Shown: positions 22,279-34,699 of the stretch, one piece after another
Position numbering within the stretch: position 1 is the first letter of the stretch
Layout: each line of letters opens with the position of its first letter
From: Spirogloea muscicola
Lineage: Eukaryota > Streptophyta > Zygnematophyceae > Spirogloeales > Spirogloeaceae
Assembly: GCA_009602725.1 (NCBI GenBank)
Contig: WELB01000006.1
Location: 537,683-601,682, forward strand
Reading direction: 5' to 3'
DNA length: 64,000 nt
Program-made: the position numbers and the translations under genes
The notes under the pieces: model-generated
Seen by the model: the letters and a program-made list of their open reading frames with translations, nothing else
What the model was told of the DNA's origin: nothing
Databases searched by the model: none

Positions 22279-23470
22279 TTACTGCTCAAGGAGAAAAGCT
22301 CGTATCCTTCCTAGAAGCTCTGCTTTCACTTCGTCAGGGACCATAGCTGGTGCAGCCAGATCAGGACGTGCTCATGTGAGTCTCTGACAGTTGCTCAATC
22401 ATCTGCTTTCTCTAGTGTGTGTAGTTGCCCAATTACCATCTGGGTCAGAGTGATGTCTGTAAAATGGACTTGAAAGCATTGTTGTACCATGTTGTTAAAA
22501 CCATTTGCATGTTGCCATTTGCAATAGCTATGATACTCCCGCTCTTTCAAAGACATTTGGCTGGACCCGAGGTGATGAGAGGCTGAGGGGTAGGCATGCA
22601 GACCTCGCCCCTTTGGAGTGATAGTCTGGACAAGGTCATCCACCGTTACATTAAGTCGTCCTTTTGTTCTTGTGTAAGCCCTGCACAGCAAAGTCCAAAA
22701 GTCGGTCGCAATCAAGGATGAGGTCTGAGGAACCCTGCACAAGCAGCACACACGCGGCCGTCCCTGGACAAGCTGCGTGACGAGGACATGTGCGAGATAA
22801 ATTAGGTTCCTTATCGAAGACCTGCAGTGCCCCTTGAGCTCGTCGCGCCAGCCGCACTCGATCAGCCGCTCTCTGAGCAGCTCCTTGAGGCGCTCCTTCT
22901 CGCCAGACTCAATGAGCTGGGCGCGTGCAACCCGCGGAACATATCAGCTCGGCGCACAGAGATCTGCTAACGCTTGCGTGCTGGCGAGCCGGCACTAAAG
23001 TGCTTCGCATGCAACGCGACGCCATCCTGTGCATAAGAATGGGCGCGCTAAGTAACAAGCCGCTAGCCGTGAGGTCGATGCAGGGCCTGCAGCTCCCACG
23101 CGGCGACCTCCCAACAGAGGCGGCTGCGCGAGGTGTCTGACGAAGGCTTCTTCGTGAAAGCCCGCTTCAGCCGGCGCACCTTGACGTTGATGGCCTCCTG
23201 CAGCGTCGGCTTGGAGGCGGCGGCGACGTGCTCGTCCTCCACCTCCGGCGTCGGCGGCCGGTTGATGGACGACGGCTTCCTGCAGGGGCCGCGGCCGTGC
23301 GCGGATCGTGAGCTGCCGGAGCCCTCCGAGCCGCGGCGCGAGAGGGGCTTGGCGAGGGGCCGCAGCGGGCGCCGGGCGGTGCTGCGAGCTCGTCGCAGGC
23401 CGCAGCTCTGGAGGCGGCGGACGACGGCGACGGCGGCGGCGGCTCGCGCGGGGTGTGCTCACGCTGCCAT
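22279..23470 (-). CDS. ENY2: ENY2/SUS1 homologue (SAGA and TREX-2 subunit)
   Basis: Five minus-strand exons: 23470-23463 (only 8 bases), 23279-23180, 22916-22822, 22680-22604 and 22346-22279. All phases fit. The protein of about 115 residues starts MAAKPSSINRPPTPE and continues KPTLQEAINVK, LIESGEKERLKELLRERLIE and CGWRDELKGHCR. It then reads LNVTVDDLVQTITPKGR and VPDEVKAELLGRIRAFLLEQ. These helices are those of ENY2/Sus1, which bridges the SAGA deubiquitinase module and the TREX-2 mRNA export complex in the nucleus. An N-terminal extension of about 25 residues precedes the conserved core. The 8-base first exon codes only for Met-Ala plus two bases. It is supported by the donor GTGAGC and by frame, but an alternative upstream start cannot be excluded. 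It is divergent from the DDX46 gene with 304 bp between start codons. Confidence 0.92.
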
Positions 23471-23774
23471 GGACACCTGGGAGGGCGCCGCCCGAGGCGC
23501 GCGCGGCGGCCGGGCAGCCCCGGCGCTGGCGGTGGCCCCGCCGCCGAGCGACTGCCCTCCCTGCCGGGGCTCAGCCTCCCACTGCCGCCGCCGCCGCCGC
23601 CGCCGCTCGCTGTGCAGAGATCTGCTTGCGGCGGCGGTCAGCCGGCCGAGGGAGCTAGGACAGCGGGAGCTCGCTCGCAGCTGCGGCGGCCTCCACGGCG
23701 GAGGCGTCGGCCGAGGCGCCGGCGGGTGCTGCGACGCACCGGCAACCCCGTGGCGGGCCTCGCAGGGCAGGGCA
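23471..23774. promoter_or_regulatory. Divergent promoter region between ENY2 and DDX46
   Basis: This GC-rich interval separates the two start codons. It contains CCGCCGCCGC runs and no obvious TATA box. The plus-strand frame is open across it, so an upstream start for the helicase is formally possible, but its composition is that of untranslated sequence. Confidence 0.5.
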
Positions 23775-26700
23775 ATGGACAAGGCCAGGGAGCGGACGAG
23801 CGACAAGGGCGGGAAGCACGACAAGGTGCGCATCCGCATGAAAGACTGCGCGGAGGAGGGTGGGCGCGACGGCAAGCGCAAGCGCGAGTCCCTTGGCGAT
23901 GGCGACGACTTTCGGGACGACAAGGAGCGGCTGGAGAGCAGGGGCAGGGAGGAGCGGGAGGCCGAGCCAGAGCGGGAGCGTGCGCCGGGAGGGCGCGAGC
24001 GCGAGCGCGAGCGGGGCGGCCGCGACAGGGACAAGGAGGAGCGGGAGCGGGAGCGGGCCAAGGAGCAGGAGCGGCGGGAGCGCGACCAGAAGCGGGAGCG
24101 CGAGAAGGAGAAAGAGCGGGAGCGGGAGCGGGAGCGGGCGCGCGAGGAGAAGGAGCGCGAGCGGCAGCGCCGCAAGGACAAGGAGCGCAAACAGCGCGAG
24201 CGGGAGCGCGCCAGCAAGCGCGTCAAGGGCGGCGAGGCGGAAGACGGCGACGACGAGGAGGTCGAGCGGGAGAGGAAGCGGCAGCGCAAGGAGGACGGCG
24301 GTGGCGGCGGCGGCGGGGACCGGGACAAGGAGCGCACCGGCAAGGAGCGGGACAAGGACAAGGACAGGGAGAGGGCTCCAAAGAAAACCGTCGAGGAGCT
24401 GGCTGCCGAGGAGCAGCAGAAGCTCGGGGACGAGATGGAGAAGCGGCGGCGCAAGGTGCGGGAGTGGCAGGAGGCCAAGCGGAGGAAGGAGGCGGAGGAG
24501 GCTGCGCAAGCCGGCACCTCCGCGGTGCAGGCGAGCTCAGCGGTCGAGGGGGAGGACGAGGGAGCTGCTGCGAAGAAGTGGACGTTGGACGAGGAGGAGT
24601 CGGACGAGGAGGACGAAGCCAAGGCCAGTGATGCCAGCAAGGATCACGCGCTCGAGGCCAATGGCAGCCTCCATGAGAAGGTGCCGAACGCCGCTACGGT
24701 CAAGGAGGAGGCCGACGCGACGGCCATGGAGGAGGACGACCTGGACCCCCTGGATGCGTTCATGAACAGCATGGTGCTCCCGCAGGTCAAGGACCTCGAG
24801 GACGCGGCAGCAACCGATGCTGCCAACGAGCGAGGGCCGGGAGATGCGAAGGCCACGGTGGGAACGGGCCCGCCGATGAGGAAGCCCAAGGAGGACAGCC
24901 CAGAGCGGGCGCCGCCGCTGCCGGCCAAGGCGAAGCGCGGCCCCAAGGCGCACCTGGTCAATGGCAAGCCAGGCGGGTTTGTCATGCACATGAAGGGCGG
25001 CCCCAAGGCCGGGCTGCCACCCCGGCCTCCTGTGGCAAAGCTGGCTCCGGTGGGTCGCATCATGCCCGGGGAGGACTCTGAGTCCGACAGGGAGCGCGGA
25101 GGCGACGGGCAGGAGGAGGATGGCGATGACGAGGACGCGGCCCCCGAGAAGGAGGAGGAGGACAGCGAGTTTCTCAAGCGCGTGGCAGGGAGGACCAAGG
25201 CGGACAAGCTGCCGCCGGTCGACCACTCCAAGATCAAGTACGAGCCCTTCCGGAAGAACTTTTACATCGAGGTGAAGGAGATGACACGCTGGCCACAGGC
25301 GGAGGTCGATGCGTTCCGCAAAGGGCTGGAGCTCAAGATTCACGGCAAGGACGTCCCCAAGCCGATCAAGACCTGGCCGCAGACAGGCCTCTCGAGCAAG
25401 ATACTTGATGTCCTCAAGAAGGCCGGCTTTGAGAAGCCCATGTCAATCCAGGTTTGCAAATTCTCTTCCTCAGGTTGGCTTTTTCCAAGCCAGCTGTATC
25501 CGGATGTACTCTAAATCACAATCAATGCACATGCTCTGATGAAGTTGACACGACTACAAGGTATTAGGCCTGACGCTGGTATAGTAAAGCATAAGGTGAG
25601 TCGCGGAGCCAAGCAGCAATGCAAGTCTCAGCTGGCTTGCTCCTTGTCCAGGCGCAGGCCATTCCGGTGATAATGAGCGGCAGAGACTGCATCGGCATTG
25701 CAAAGACGGGGTCCGGAAAGACTCTAGCTTTTGTTCTACCTATGCTGCGGCACATTATGGACCAGCCGACAATCATCCAAGGGGATGGGCCGGTCGCAAT
25801 GATCATGGCTCCCACCAGAGAGCTTGTCCAGCAGATTTATAACGATGTCAAGAAGTTTGCCAAGCATCTCAACCTTGCTTGCGTGCCTGTTTACGGAGGT
25901 TCCGGGGTGGCACAGCAGATCAGCGATCTCAAGAGGGGCGCGGAGATTGTGGTCTGCACGCCAGGACGCATGATTGACATCCTCTGCACTTCCAATGGCA
26001 AAATTACCAATCTGCGGAGGGTCACGTACCTGGTCATGGATGAAGCCGATCGGATGTTCGACCTGGGATTTGAGCCCCAGATTACTCGCATCGTGCAGAA
26101 CACACGCCCGGATAGGCAAACGGTCCTGTTTTCGGCAACATTCCCCCGCCAAGTGGAAATTTTGGCACGCAAGGTCCTCAACAAGCCGGTTGAGATACAG
26201 GTGAGCTAATTGATTTCTTGATTTTCTCTTCAGTTCACCAATGTGGTGTTTTGCAACAGTGTGACCTTTGTTTAAGTCTCGTAGGGTGCACTTCTGAAAG
26301 ACTGGGAGGTATGTACTGTACGGGTTCCCTGCATAAGTACCAGAAGATGGATCGACAGTTGCTTGCCTGGAGAAGTACTGATGTTACTATGACGTGGCGT
26401 GCTGGCAGATTGGCGGCAGGAGTGTTGCAAACAAGGACATTGTCCAGACGGTGGAGATTCGGCCTTCCGACGGGGATGCCCGATTCCTCCGCCTGCTCGA
26501 GCTACTTGGGGAGTGGTACGAGAAGGGCAAGATCCTGGTCTTTGTGCAGTCTCAGGACAAGTGCGACAGCCTATTTCGCGACTTGCTCAAGGCAGGCTAC
26601 CCCTGCCTCTCGCTGCATGGTGCAAAGGATCAGACTGACAGAGAGTCCACAATTTCCGACTTCAAGGCGAATGTTTGCAATCTGCTCATTGCCACAAGGT

Positions 26701-28532
26701 ATGTAATCCCTTTCACCTTACCAATCCGCCTCTCTTGACAATGACAATGAGCTGGGCTACTCCGACTGGCAAAAGTAGGAATTGTGCACACAGACCTTGG
26801 TTGTGTTTGATGATCTGCATGCCGGGTTGGCACCTGTTGGGGGTTACCTGTTAGTGCTCTTGATTAGGGTCTCGGTTACTTTGGCAGGATACTGTTGTTG
26901 GGGGTGGTTGCATGGCCCGCTAATTTGCGGCAAGGTAAAAACAGCACAACCTCAAAACAGAAAGGGTTGTCGGTGCTCATCAGCCTGGTGTGCTTGAAAG
27001 CATTTGCAAGTGGCAAGCACCATCTGGCTTGCCAGTCTCATGATCGCCAGCCCTCTGCCAGACTCAGCATTGGTATGTCCTCTTATCTTTCTGTGCAGCA
27101 TTGCTGCTCGGGGGCTGGATGTTAAGGAGCTGGAGTTGGTTGTGAATTATGACGTGCCAAATCACTATGAAGACTATGTCCACAGAGTGGGGAGAACCGG
27201 CAGAGCCGGCAAGAAGGGTGTGGCCGTCACGTTCATTGCGCCGGATGAGGACAAATTTGCACCAGACCTGCTCCGCGCTTTGGAGCTATCTGGGCAGGTA
27301 ACAATAGCAATTGATCACAAACCAAACTTGGGTCTTATAGCCTCTCGTCCATCCTTGAGCTGATCGAAGCTTGTGGTTGGCTTGCTTCATGGGTTACTTT
27401 AATCACCACAGCACACTATCTTGGATTGAGTTGTAGATGATTGTTGCTGCAGCCAATTCCCGAGGACTTGAAGGCGATGGCGGATGCCTTCATGGAGAAA
27501 GTGAAAGGTGGAACTGAGCAGGTGCACAGCAGCGGCTACGGCGGCAGCGGCTTCAAATTCAATGAGGAGGAGGAGGATGCTCGTAAGGCCCAGAAGAAGG
27601 CTCAGGTACTTTGCCCATCTTGCTAGCTGTGAGCTATTTTTGAGGCTGATCTGGAGAGAACATGTCTGCAGAGGTGGAATACTTACTACCTCAGACACCC
27701 TCGTGTCCCTAACCTGGCTGCTGCACAGGCCAAGGAGTATGGTTATGAGGAGGAAGAGGATAAGTCTGACGAGGAGTCTGACAACGAGGGCATCCGCAAG
27801 GTGGCGGGCACGGGAGAGTATGCGGTTGCCAATGCGGAGGCCCAGGTGGCGGCTCTCACAGCGGCCGCCAAGGCCGCCGTGCTGGCCAATGCCCAGAACC
27901 AGCCTGCCGGAAGCGGTGTACCGCCATTACAGCTGTCCAACTTTGCCGCAACCGCTGCCTCGGCCAACCCCCAGCTGCAGGCGGCACTCCAGATGGCGCA
28001 GCTGGCACATACATCGGCGCCGGCGGGCTCGCCCGTGGGCATACTTGGCCAGGTCCCAGGCCTCAGCCAGGCTCCGGCAGGCACAGCCTGGCCAATGGCC
28101 CCTATGGGGCTGCCGGCCGGTTCGCCGGCCGTCAATCCGGCAGAGGGTGCAGCGCGGGCAGCGGCACTCGCGGCGGCGCTGTCTCTGAAGCACAACCTAT
28201 CCAAGTTTGCACAGGAAAGCGTGCCAGAACACTACGAGGCAGAGCTGGAGATCAACGACTTCCCGCAGCATTCTCGGTGGAAGGTCACGCACAAGGACGC
28301 GCTGGGCCAGATCTCAGACTGGACCGGTGCTGCCATTACCACTAGGGGCGTATATGTCCCGCAGGGCAAGCAGCCTGCGCCGGGCGAGAAGCGCCTCTAC
28401 CTGTTCATTGAAGGGCCGACTGAGGCATCTGTCAAGAAAGCAAAGGTTGAGGTGAAACGCCTCTTGGAGGAGACAAGCTCAGTCGGTTATGGCCCTGCCC
28501 CCAGTGCACCCGGAAAGTATTCGGTGCTGTAA
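23775..28532 (+). CDS. DDX46: DEAD-box RNA helicase of the Prp5/DDX46/RH42 group
   Basis: Six exons: 23775-25451, 25652-26200, 26409-26698, 27099-27297, 27453-27605 and 27729-28532. All phases agree, giving about 1223 residues, close to plant RH42. The first ~210 residues are almost entirely Arg, Glu, Lys and Asp (RERE/RDKE repeats), like the RS/RE-rich N-terminus of DDX46. A middle acidic region contains [14 protein letters not shown], a signature of this subgroup. The helicase core follows: [13 protein letters not shown] (Q motif), AKTGSGKT (Walker A), PTRELVQQ (Ia), TPGR (Ib), DEAD (II), SAT (III), [12 protein letters not shown] (V) and [10 protein letters not shown] (VI). The C-terminus has the KH-like [19 protein letters not shown] and [19 protein letters not shown] seen in RH42. 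In yeast and animals Prp5 proofreads branch-site/U2 pairing during prespliceosome assembly. An Ala-rich linker ([14 protein letters not shown]) separates core and tail. Confidence 0.95.
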
Positions 28533-29416
28533 GCAGGCCCTTAAGTTACATTGTAAGGCAGTCATGACACTACTGCCAGATCTCAAATTCAAATGGTCCT
28601 TTCAAATAGTCGCTAAGTACTTGGCATGCTCGTAAGTGTGCTGGAGGGGCTTCTTGCCTGGGCTGTGCGTCTTGATGTTGTCAGTATTCAGAGCTGGGAT
28701 CCTTTGCTCTATGTGCATGGCAGGTGCGTGCTCATTCAGAAACGCTTCACGCGCTCTTGCATGTCAGATTCTGTACTAAAGCGAACTCCTGCTCCAGCTT
28801 TTGCTCAAGCTCAGGCTCTTGTAACAGAACACAAAGCAGCAGCCATTGAGAGCCACCTCATCTGATGTCTTCTCCCGCAGACCGTGATAAGTGCTTACTG
28901 CAATGCCTCTCATTAGCGAGTGGGTAGGCCCCTCAACTGGTAAGGCTATACATTGACAGTAAAAGGCAATGGGCTTCACCTCAGAGGGCTTCACCATCAA
29001 TGATATTTTATGTCGTAGAGAGGGTCCTGGGCACAAGATCCTCTATGCTACACTTGCGCAAGTAAGGTCTCGCGACCAGACTTCATTTGCTTCGTCAAAT
29101 GCTCACTGGCAATTAAGGACCACGGCATTGTTGTGCTGTATATGCAATAACGCAATGCTTTACTATGAAGAAATGCAGAAATCACATAGCATCAACAAGG
29201 GCAAAATTGGGACTATCTGCTTCTTAGCGACGGGACATGGGCCAGTGCTGCAGGCAAGACCGAATCCGCACAGTCTCGCTAACATCTCTGTAGCTGACCA
29301 GTTCTGGTTACACGCCGCCTATGCTTGAGCTACTACACCTGTCTTTGCTGGTAAAGAGCCTGTCTCCTCACAGCAGGTCCACTCAAAGAGCAGGTCTGTC
29401 GACACCTATCTTTTTG
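28533..29416. other. Convergent 3' intergenic region
   Basis: This stretch of about 880 bp lies between the helicase stop and the stop of the minus-strand aminotransferase gene. It must hold both 3' UTRs. No further gene or repeat is recognised. Confidence 0.5.
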
Positions 29417-32400
29417 CTAGGCGCACAGCTTCGCAAATGGTAAAGGAACTCCACTGGTTTGTGCAAGCGCTTGGTAGGCGTTCTGCAACTGCATTGTAAT
29501 TGGCCCCACAGAACCATCACCTATTCTGGCCACATCAAGCAGCACAGACATATCCAAGTCAATCACCGAAATAAGGTTGCAGGGCTAGAAGAGGGCACAG
29601 TGCCAAAATGTGCCAACGCAGTAATCGACAATACTTTCAAATCAGGGATGGGATCGGATGAAGATCCGCATGTAAGATACTCCAAGTGAGGAATATACAT
29701 ACAGGAGTACAAAGGCTTACAAGCTCACAACCAGCACATGACAGAATCATGTCTCGTATTTGGGACCTAGATGGTGTTATATATCCGAGTGTGTTGGGAC
29801 AATTTGACAGATTTCCATGATGATGACTATACAAAAGTCAATGGGGTGGGGGGATGAACCTGCGGTTGTCAAGCTCAACTACAGGGCTCAATTCCCCCAT
29901 GGTCCCTGTGGTGAAGACTTCATCAGCAGAATGGAACTCTGATAAGCTGCACAGAGATAAGAAGATAAGAAGATAGGAAGATAAGACGATGCGCAGTGAT
30001 TGTGAGACGCTTCTCACATCCTGCCTCACATGATCTGCCATTTGAGCAACCACGAGAATGTGCTGAGGACCAGTCTCACTAGCAAACCAGCCTGCATGAT
30101 TTACTGAGGCCTTTATAGTCAAGGAGCTGGGAGTGCATTTAGAGGACAAGTGCCAATGCTGTTTTTGGTCGAGAGCTTTCACTCGAGAGCTTTGATGATC
30201 ATCACTACCTGATCCTTCTTTCCTTCGCGTCTAGTCCCATCTGCAGTGCAATATCAATGACTGTTTGACGTGTGATGCCAGGTAAACAGTAGTCTGGTTG
30301 AGGCGTATGCAGCTTTCCTCTCTGTTGCAATCACCAAATGCAAAGCGAAGATGTGAACAACTTCGACTAGCCAGACAGACTCAAAGGGCTGAAAACGACA
30401 GTGACTAGTGCATGTCATCTTCAGTAGCTTGTTCATGAGTTGCCTAACTTGCCTACAAGTACTTGCATCTAAAAACTCAGAGAAGTAGATGTTGTGATGT
30501 GGCTGCATGTATTCAGGCAAAGGTGGCTTGTAAGGACAGCCCCAACTGTCACTTGGCAGAGTGCAAGTACAGAGCCGCAGTAGTGAAGACGATCCTTTAA
30601 GGAGCACCTCATGTGTCCTCACCTTCACCATGAACACATTCGTTGCATTTGTCTCTGACACAAAGCCGTCGATGTCCAGCATCAGAGCATCATCTGCTCC
30701 TGCATTGTTGCCCTCTACTTTCGCCAAGATGTTGTTAATGAGATTATTGTGATGGATCTTTGAGTCAACGCACTGCCAACAGAAGGCAGCCATGGGTAAG
30801 TCCAATAGTCACTTGCATGTAGTTTCTATTGCTTCTCTGTAAGTATCAATACATAAGTACATGCCCCTCAGTGACTGCCCTCACATCCACCTACAGGTCC
30901 TATAAGATATTACCTCTTGTCTATCGTGTAAAGCAATAAGTTCCCCCAGTAACAGCAGCAAGCAACCCATGTCGTAGTGGTGACTCTACGATCGTCTTAA
31001 CTTGGACAAATAACCTCGACTAAATGAGCAGTTTAGAAACTGTAGATCAACCTGAGGAGGACTCCTTCTTGTGGATGCAGTTGTCAGCTTGATACCAGCT
31101 GAGTTGTTGTACACAGGAGGCTTCCACTCCGCTAGTACAATCAGACAGTGGCCATATCTGTTGAATTCTGGGCTCATTCCAGAAGTGACCTTCTTGCCCC
31201 TTGTCAGCGTTAGGCGAACATGAGCCCCATCCTCCATGCCATTTGCTGTTACACAAAGCCAAGACTGCTGTTGAGAATCAGCAGCTGACGACAGCATGAT
31301 TGGTTAGCATACGTTTTGCAAATCAAGCTGCGTACTCTTGTTTCAAGATCCTGAGCATTGCTTTGTGGATATTTCTAGATGCTCATGCTACATGGAGAGG
31401 AGTGTCCTGCCACTGTTACTTACATCGATTCCAGCAAGAGACGAGCAATTAGCAATGACATTGCTCGAGGTGGTGACACGTGCACGTCAGCAAGCACTCA
31501 CCTGCAAGAGTAGAAAACAGAGCAGTCTTAATCTCCTCCCTCGTCGGCATTGACATAAACGCCAGGGCCTTTGCCGAGTCAAGCATGCGATTGATGTGTT
31601 CCTCAAGTTTCATCACCCGTCCTTTATATATTCTTAGACCTTCCCAACAACCATCTCCTCCTTGCACTATTGAGTCCAACACAGAAACTCGTGCATTTTC
31701 TCGGGTTGTGAGACGATCTCCCACCCAGACAAGAAGCTCTTTATTTCTTGGCACCGGCAGTTGAGGAGGTAATCTCTGAAGTTGGTGCTCAGATTCTGAG
31801 TTGGTCACTGGAGCTGGCTGTGAATTTCAGTCAATGACAACATATTAGCACCAAAGCTTGAATCTGCAAAGAAGCCCATCAAATCCACTGAGTTTGCTTG
31901 GCAGCCTTTGAATCGACTGTGGTCACTGATAATATCCCCAGAAGTAGCAGCTCAGTGCAGCTGAATCGGTCCAGTAAGCAGCAAACGCAGGGGGACTGAC
32001 AGATGTAGACATTCTTGACTTGTAAAGATCTCAAGGCCAGCTGTTGGCACAAAAAGCCCACCCCTATTGTACACGCCAGCCTACGCTCTCAATGAGCATG
32101 CAGCTTTGCCATCTCCATCAGCATGATGAGCTGGCTTTGTATCGTCTCTTAGAGACTAGCACCTGCAACGCATGCCTTTGCAGGATCTCGTAGAAAGGTT
32201 GAGCCTCTTCAAGTACGTTGTACAGCTCCATTGGGAAGGGCTGCATAACATTCAAGAACATATCAGCTGCCGATCTTGGAGTCATTTCCATCTACAGACC
32301 TGCTCATGCAGCCTCACCGAGCTGCTTTCAGAGCACCTGATCTACAATTCTAGTCATTGGTAGCAATACCTCCATCGTTGACTTATTGTCAACGTGCTGT

Positions 32401-34128
32401 CAATCTCCGTATGCCTACTTAAGCATGTTCCTGCAGAAAATAGAATGCTCACCGTCTGTGCCAATGTAGATGGACCACTAAAGCCAGTGGACTTATGTAC
32501 TGAGGTATACCACCAGGGAGCCCACAGACCATCTTCTGATTTAGGTCCGGCTTTCCAACTGGTAATGCATGTTCGATGCAACCAAGCAACACTTGCATGA
32601 GGGTCCAGGATGGCAACAAAGCAACTGACAATCTAGCCACAAATGAGTTGGAGATGACTCCTCACAGTGACACGAGCTTTGCTTGGAAGCAACTGAAACC
32701 ATCTAGCCATGAGACCCTGAAGAGTTCTTGCAATCATAATGATACTGTACCTGAGCATTCCCTTGTCAAAGGACAGGCTCAGGGATGCACACAGAGATCT
32801 CAAAGTGCCCTCCGGATTGCTTTGCAGGTCCGATGCAAGGACCACAGGGGGTTCACAACCCATGCCTCTTAACTGGCTGTGGGCAATGGGCAACAATGAT
32901 GTATCAGAGGAGAAGATTGGCAATGGCAGTTCCACATCAGCAAGCTGGCAGTCTTGTAAGTCACACCCTGACACATTGCAATGGCCCAGTCCACCACTCA
33001 CAGAAGTTGTTAGGTGCTATTGCTGTCATACATTCTTGACATTGCAGCTGGTCGCAGGGCCTACTCAGTACGGCGAACTGTCTCAGAGAGCTTCAACCAC
33101 ATGCTTGAAATGTAGGTAATTATCACAGGCTACATCGTAGTGCTGGTGCTCAGTAGCTCACAGAACATCCACCATAGAGCAGCAAGCATGCCAACCTGAA
33201 AATCTGCACAAGTGCGGGAAAGCCAAGCTCTTCCAGAGTCGCTGGTACTTGCTTGTTGAAAGACCGAAGACTTTCCAAAGGATCTCTCAGTAGTAAGACA
33301 TGTCGCCCCCCAGTTATTATGAGGTCGTCCAGATGAGAAGTGCGGTGCTTTGCCATGTGTTTGACAAAGAGCACCTTCTTCTCACGAGGACCATAGATGA
33401 CATTGTGCACAACACTGTTGCCATCTGCTTAAAGATGAAAGCCTCTGGTTCAGAAGGTCGGCTCCTACTGTGCTTCAACAGCTTGCCAAGCATGATTGAG
33501 GTGCGAGCCGTGCAAAGGCCTTATGAACAGCTTGCAGACTTGTCCTTTAGCATACGTCCCAGTCGCGGGAAGGCAAGGAGACCTTGCAGACCTTGATACG
33601 GTGGACATACGACAAAGCTTGAAAAGCTATGCACATAGCTGGCCTCCGGCTTTGTCATGCTATACCTGAATCCATGCTGTTCAGAAGCTCTTCGCGATAC
33701 GGTCTCTGGACCTTCGGATTGACGCTCAAATAGTGGGCATAAAGTGGCTCATCAAGCACCTGTTGCGTATCTAGGAGATGGTAAGAGCGACGAAGTGCAC
33801 AACAGGTGACAAAGTCTACATGATACTGTCTCAATGTATATAAACAGATTCCTTTGGCGTCCGACCTGAAGGGAGGGACCACATCTCTTGTCGGGCTTGG
33901 TTGCCCGACTTGGGCAAAATGCAGCCACAGCAGCAGAAATCAAAGTAACGTTGTCAAAGTACAAAGTGACAAGTGACAGTCTGAAGTCGTCAGATTACTT
34001 GACCGGCCCATGCTGCACGGGCTGCCTACCTGTGTGTCGTCCCGCTGGGCGAAGGAGTACATGAGGCTTGTGCTGAGGCTCCTTGGGGCGGACCAGACAT
34101 TGATGCAGAAGGGGTCCGCTGCCGCCAT
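29417..34128 (-). CDS. Sulfotransferase-like / class-IV PLP aminotransferase fusion (BCAT-like)
   Basis: Twelve minus-strand exons: 34128-34030, 33759-33666, 33424-33196, 32876-32751, 32558-32453, 32240-32163, 31817-31502, 31245-31052, 30772-30623, 30321-30209, 29946-29860 and 29525-29417. All phases match, giving 566 residues, the usual size of the plant branched-chain-aminotransferase-like proteins (At5g27410, At3g05190). The N-terminal half has a sulfotransferase-like nucleotide fold: VWSAPRSLSTSLMYSF resembles the PAPS-binding loop and VLLLRDPLESLRSF the 3'-phosphate motif. The C-terminal half is a fold-type IV aminotransferase: SIVQGGDGCWEGLRIY, DGAHVRLTLTRGKKVTSG, then VDSKIHHNNLINNIL, whose Lys should bind PLP. 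It ends with DALMLDIDGFVSETNATNVF, EVFTTGTMGELSPVVEL and IGDGSVGPIT. The substrate is not established for the family. Activity of the N-terminal domain is uncertain. No clear transit peptide is seen (starts MAAADPFCINVW). Confidence 0.93.
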
Positions 34129-34699
34129 GCCGAGTTGTGGCTCAAGACAAGGCAAACTGCTGGATAAGGAGGCTTCTGGAAGAGCCAGCAGGATCAATGC
34201 CCAGGCAGCGGTCGAGAGGCGCAGCCGCGGCGCAAGCTGTTGGAGAGGGAGGCTGCTGAAAGCGTTTGGCGTTGGACGAGAGAGCGAGCGCGCTCAAAGA
34301 CAGAGACAAGGACACAGCAGCTCGTCCGACAAGGCGTCAACAGAGAGCGCGGCGCGCGTGTGCAGTGGAAAAGGCTACGTGAAAGGAGAAGGCGCGCGGT
34401 GCGCTTAAAATGAAAAGGTCCAACAAGGAAACGGTGCTTTCAGATTGACAGCAGTGGCTGTGAAGGGCCAGCCTAGAGGAATGGACAAGGTCTGAACAGC
34501 CCAAAGAGAGACGGCGCGCGGTGCGCATGAAATTGGAAGGGAGGCCACTTCTGGCCCTTTCAAAATGTCCCCAAAGAAGAAGTGGCACCCCCAATAGGGG
34601 CAAGGGCTGTGAAAAGCCAGCCCAAAGCCTCCCACGGACGTCCTTCAGGCTGCAGGGCTCCTCCCCGTGGCGGGTGCTGGCCCCGCCTGCGCCTCCAGC
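34129..34699. promoter_or_regulatory. Divergent promoter interval containing LINE-tail and GCGCGC repeats
   Basis: It lies between the start codons of the aminotransferase gene (-) and the SANT gene (+). Two GCGCGC motifs (34388-34410 and 34510-34533) and two reverse LINE-tail stem-loops (about 34455-34475, and GGGGCAAGGGCTGTGAAAAG at 34597-34616) occupy much of it. Any promoter for the + gene must sit in or beside repeat sequence. Confidence 0.5.

Noticed and set aside
23453-24640. Long open frames on both strands within DDX46 exon 1
   Set aside because: They are by-products of the Arg/Glu/Lys-rich coding sequence (GAG/CGG codons). Only the frame leading into the helicase motifs is coherent.
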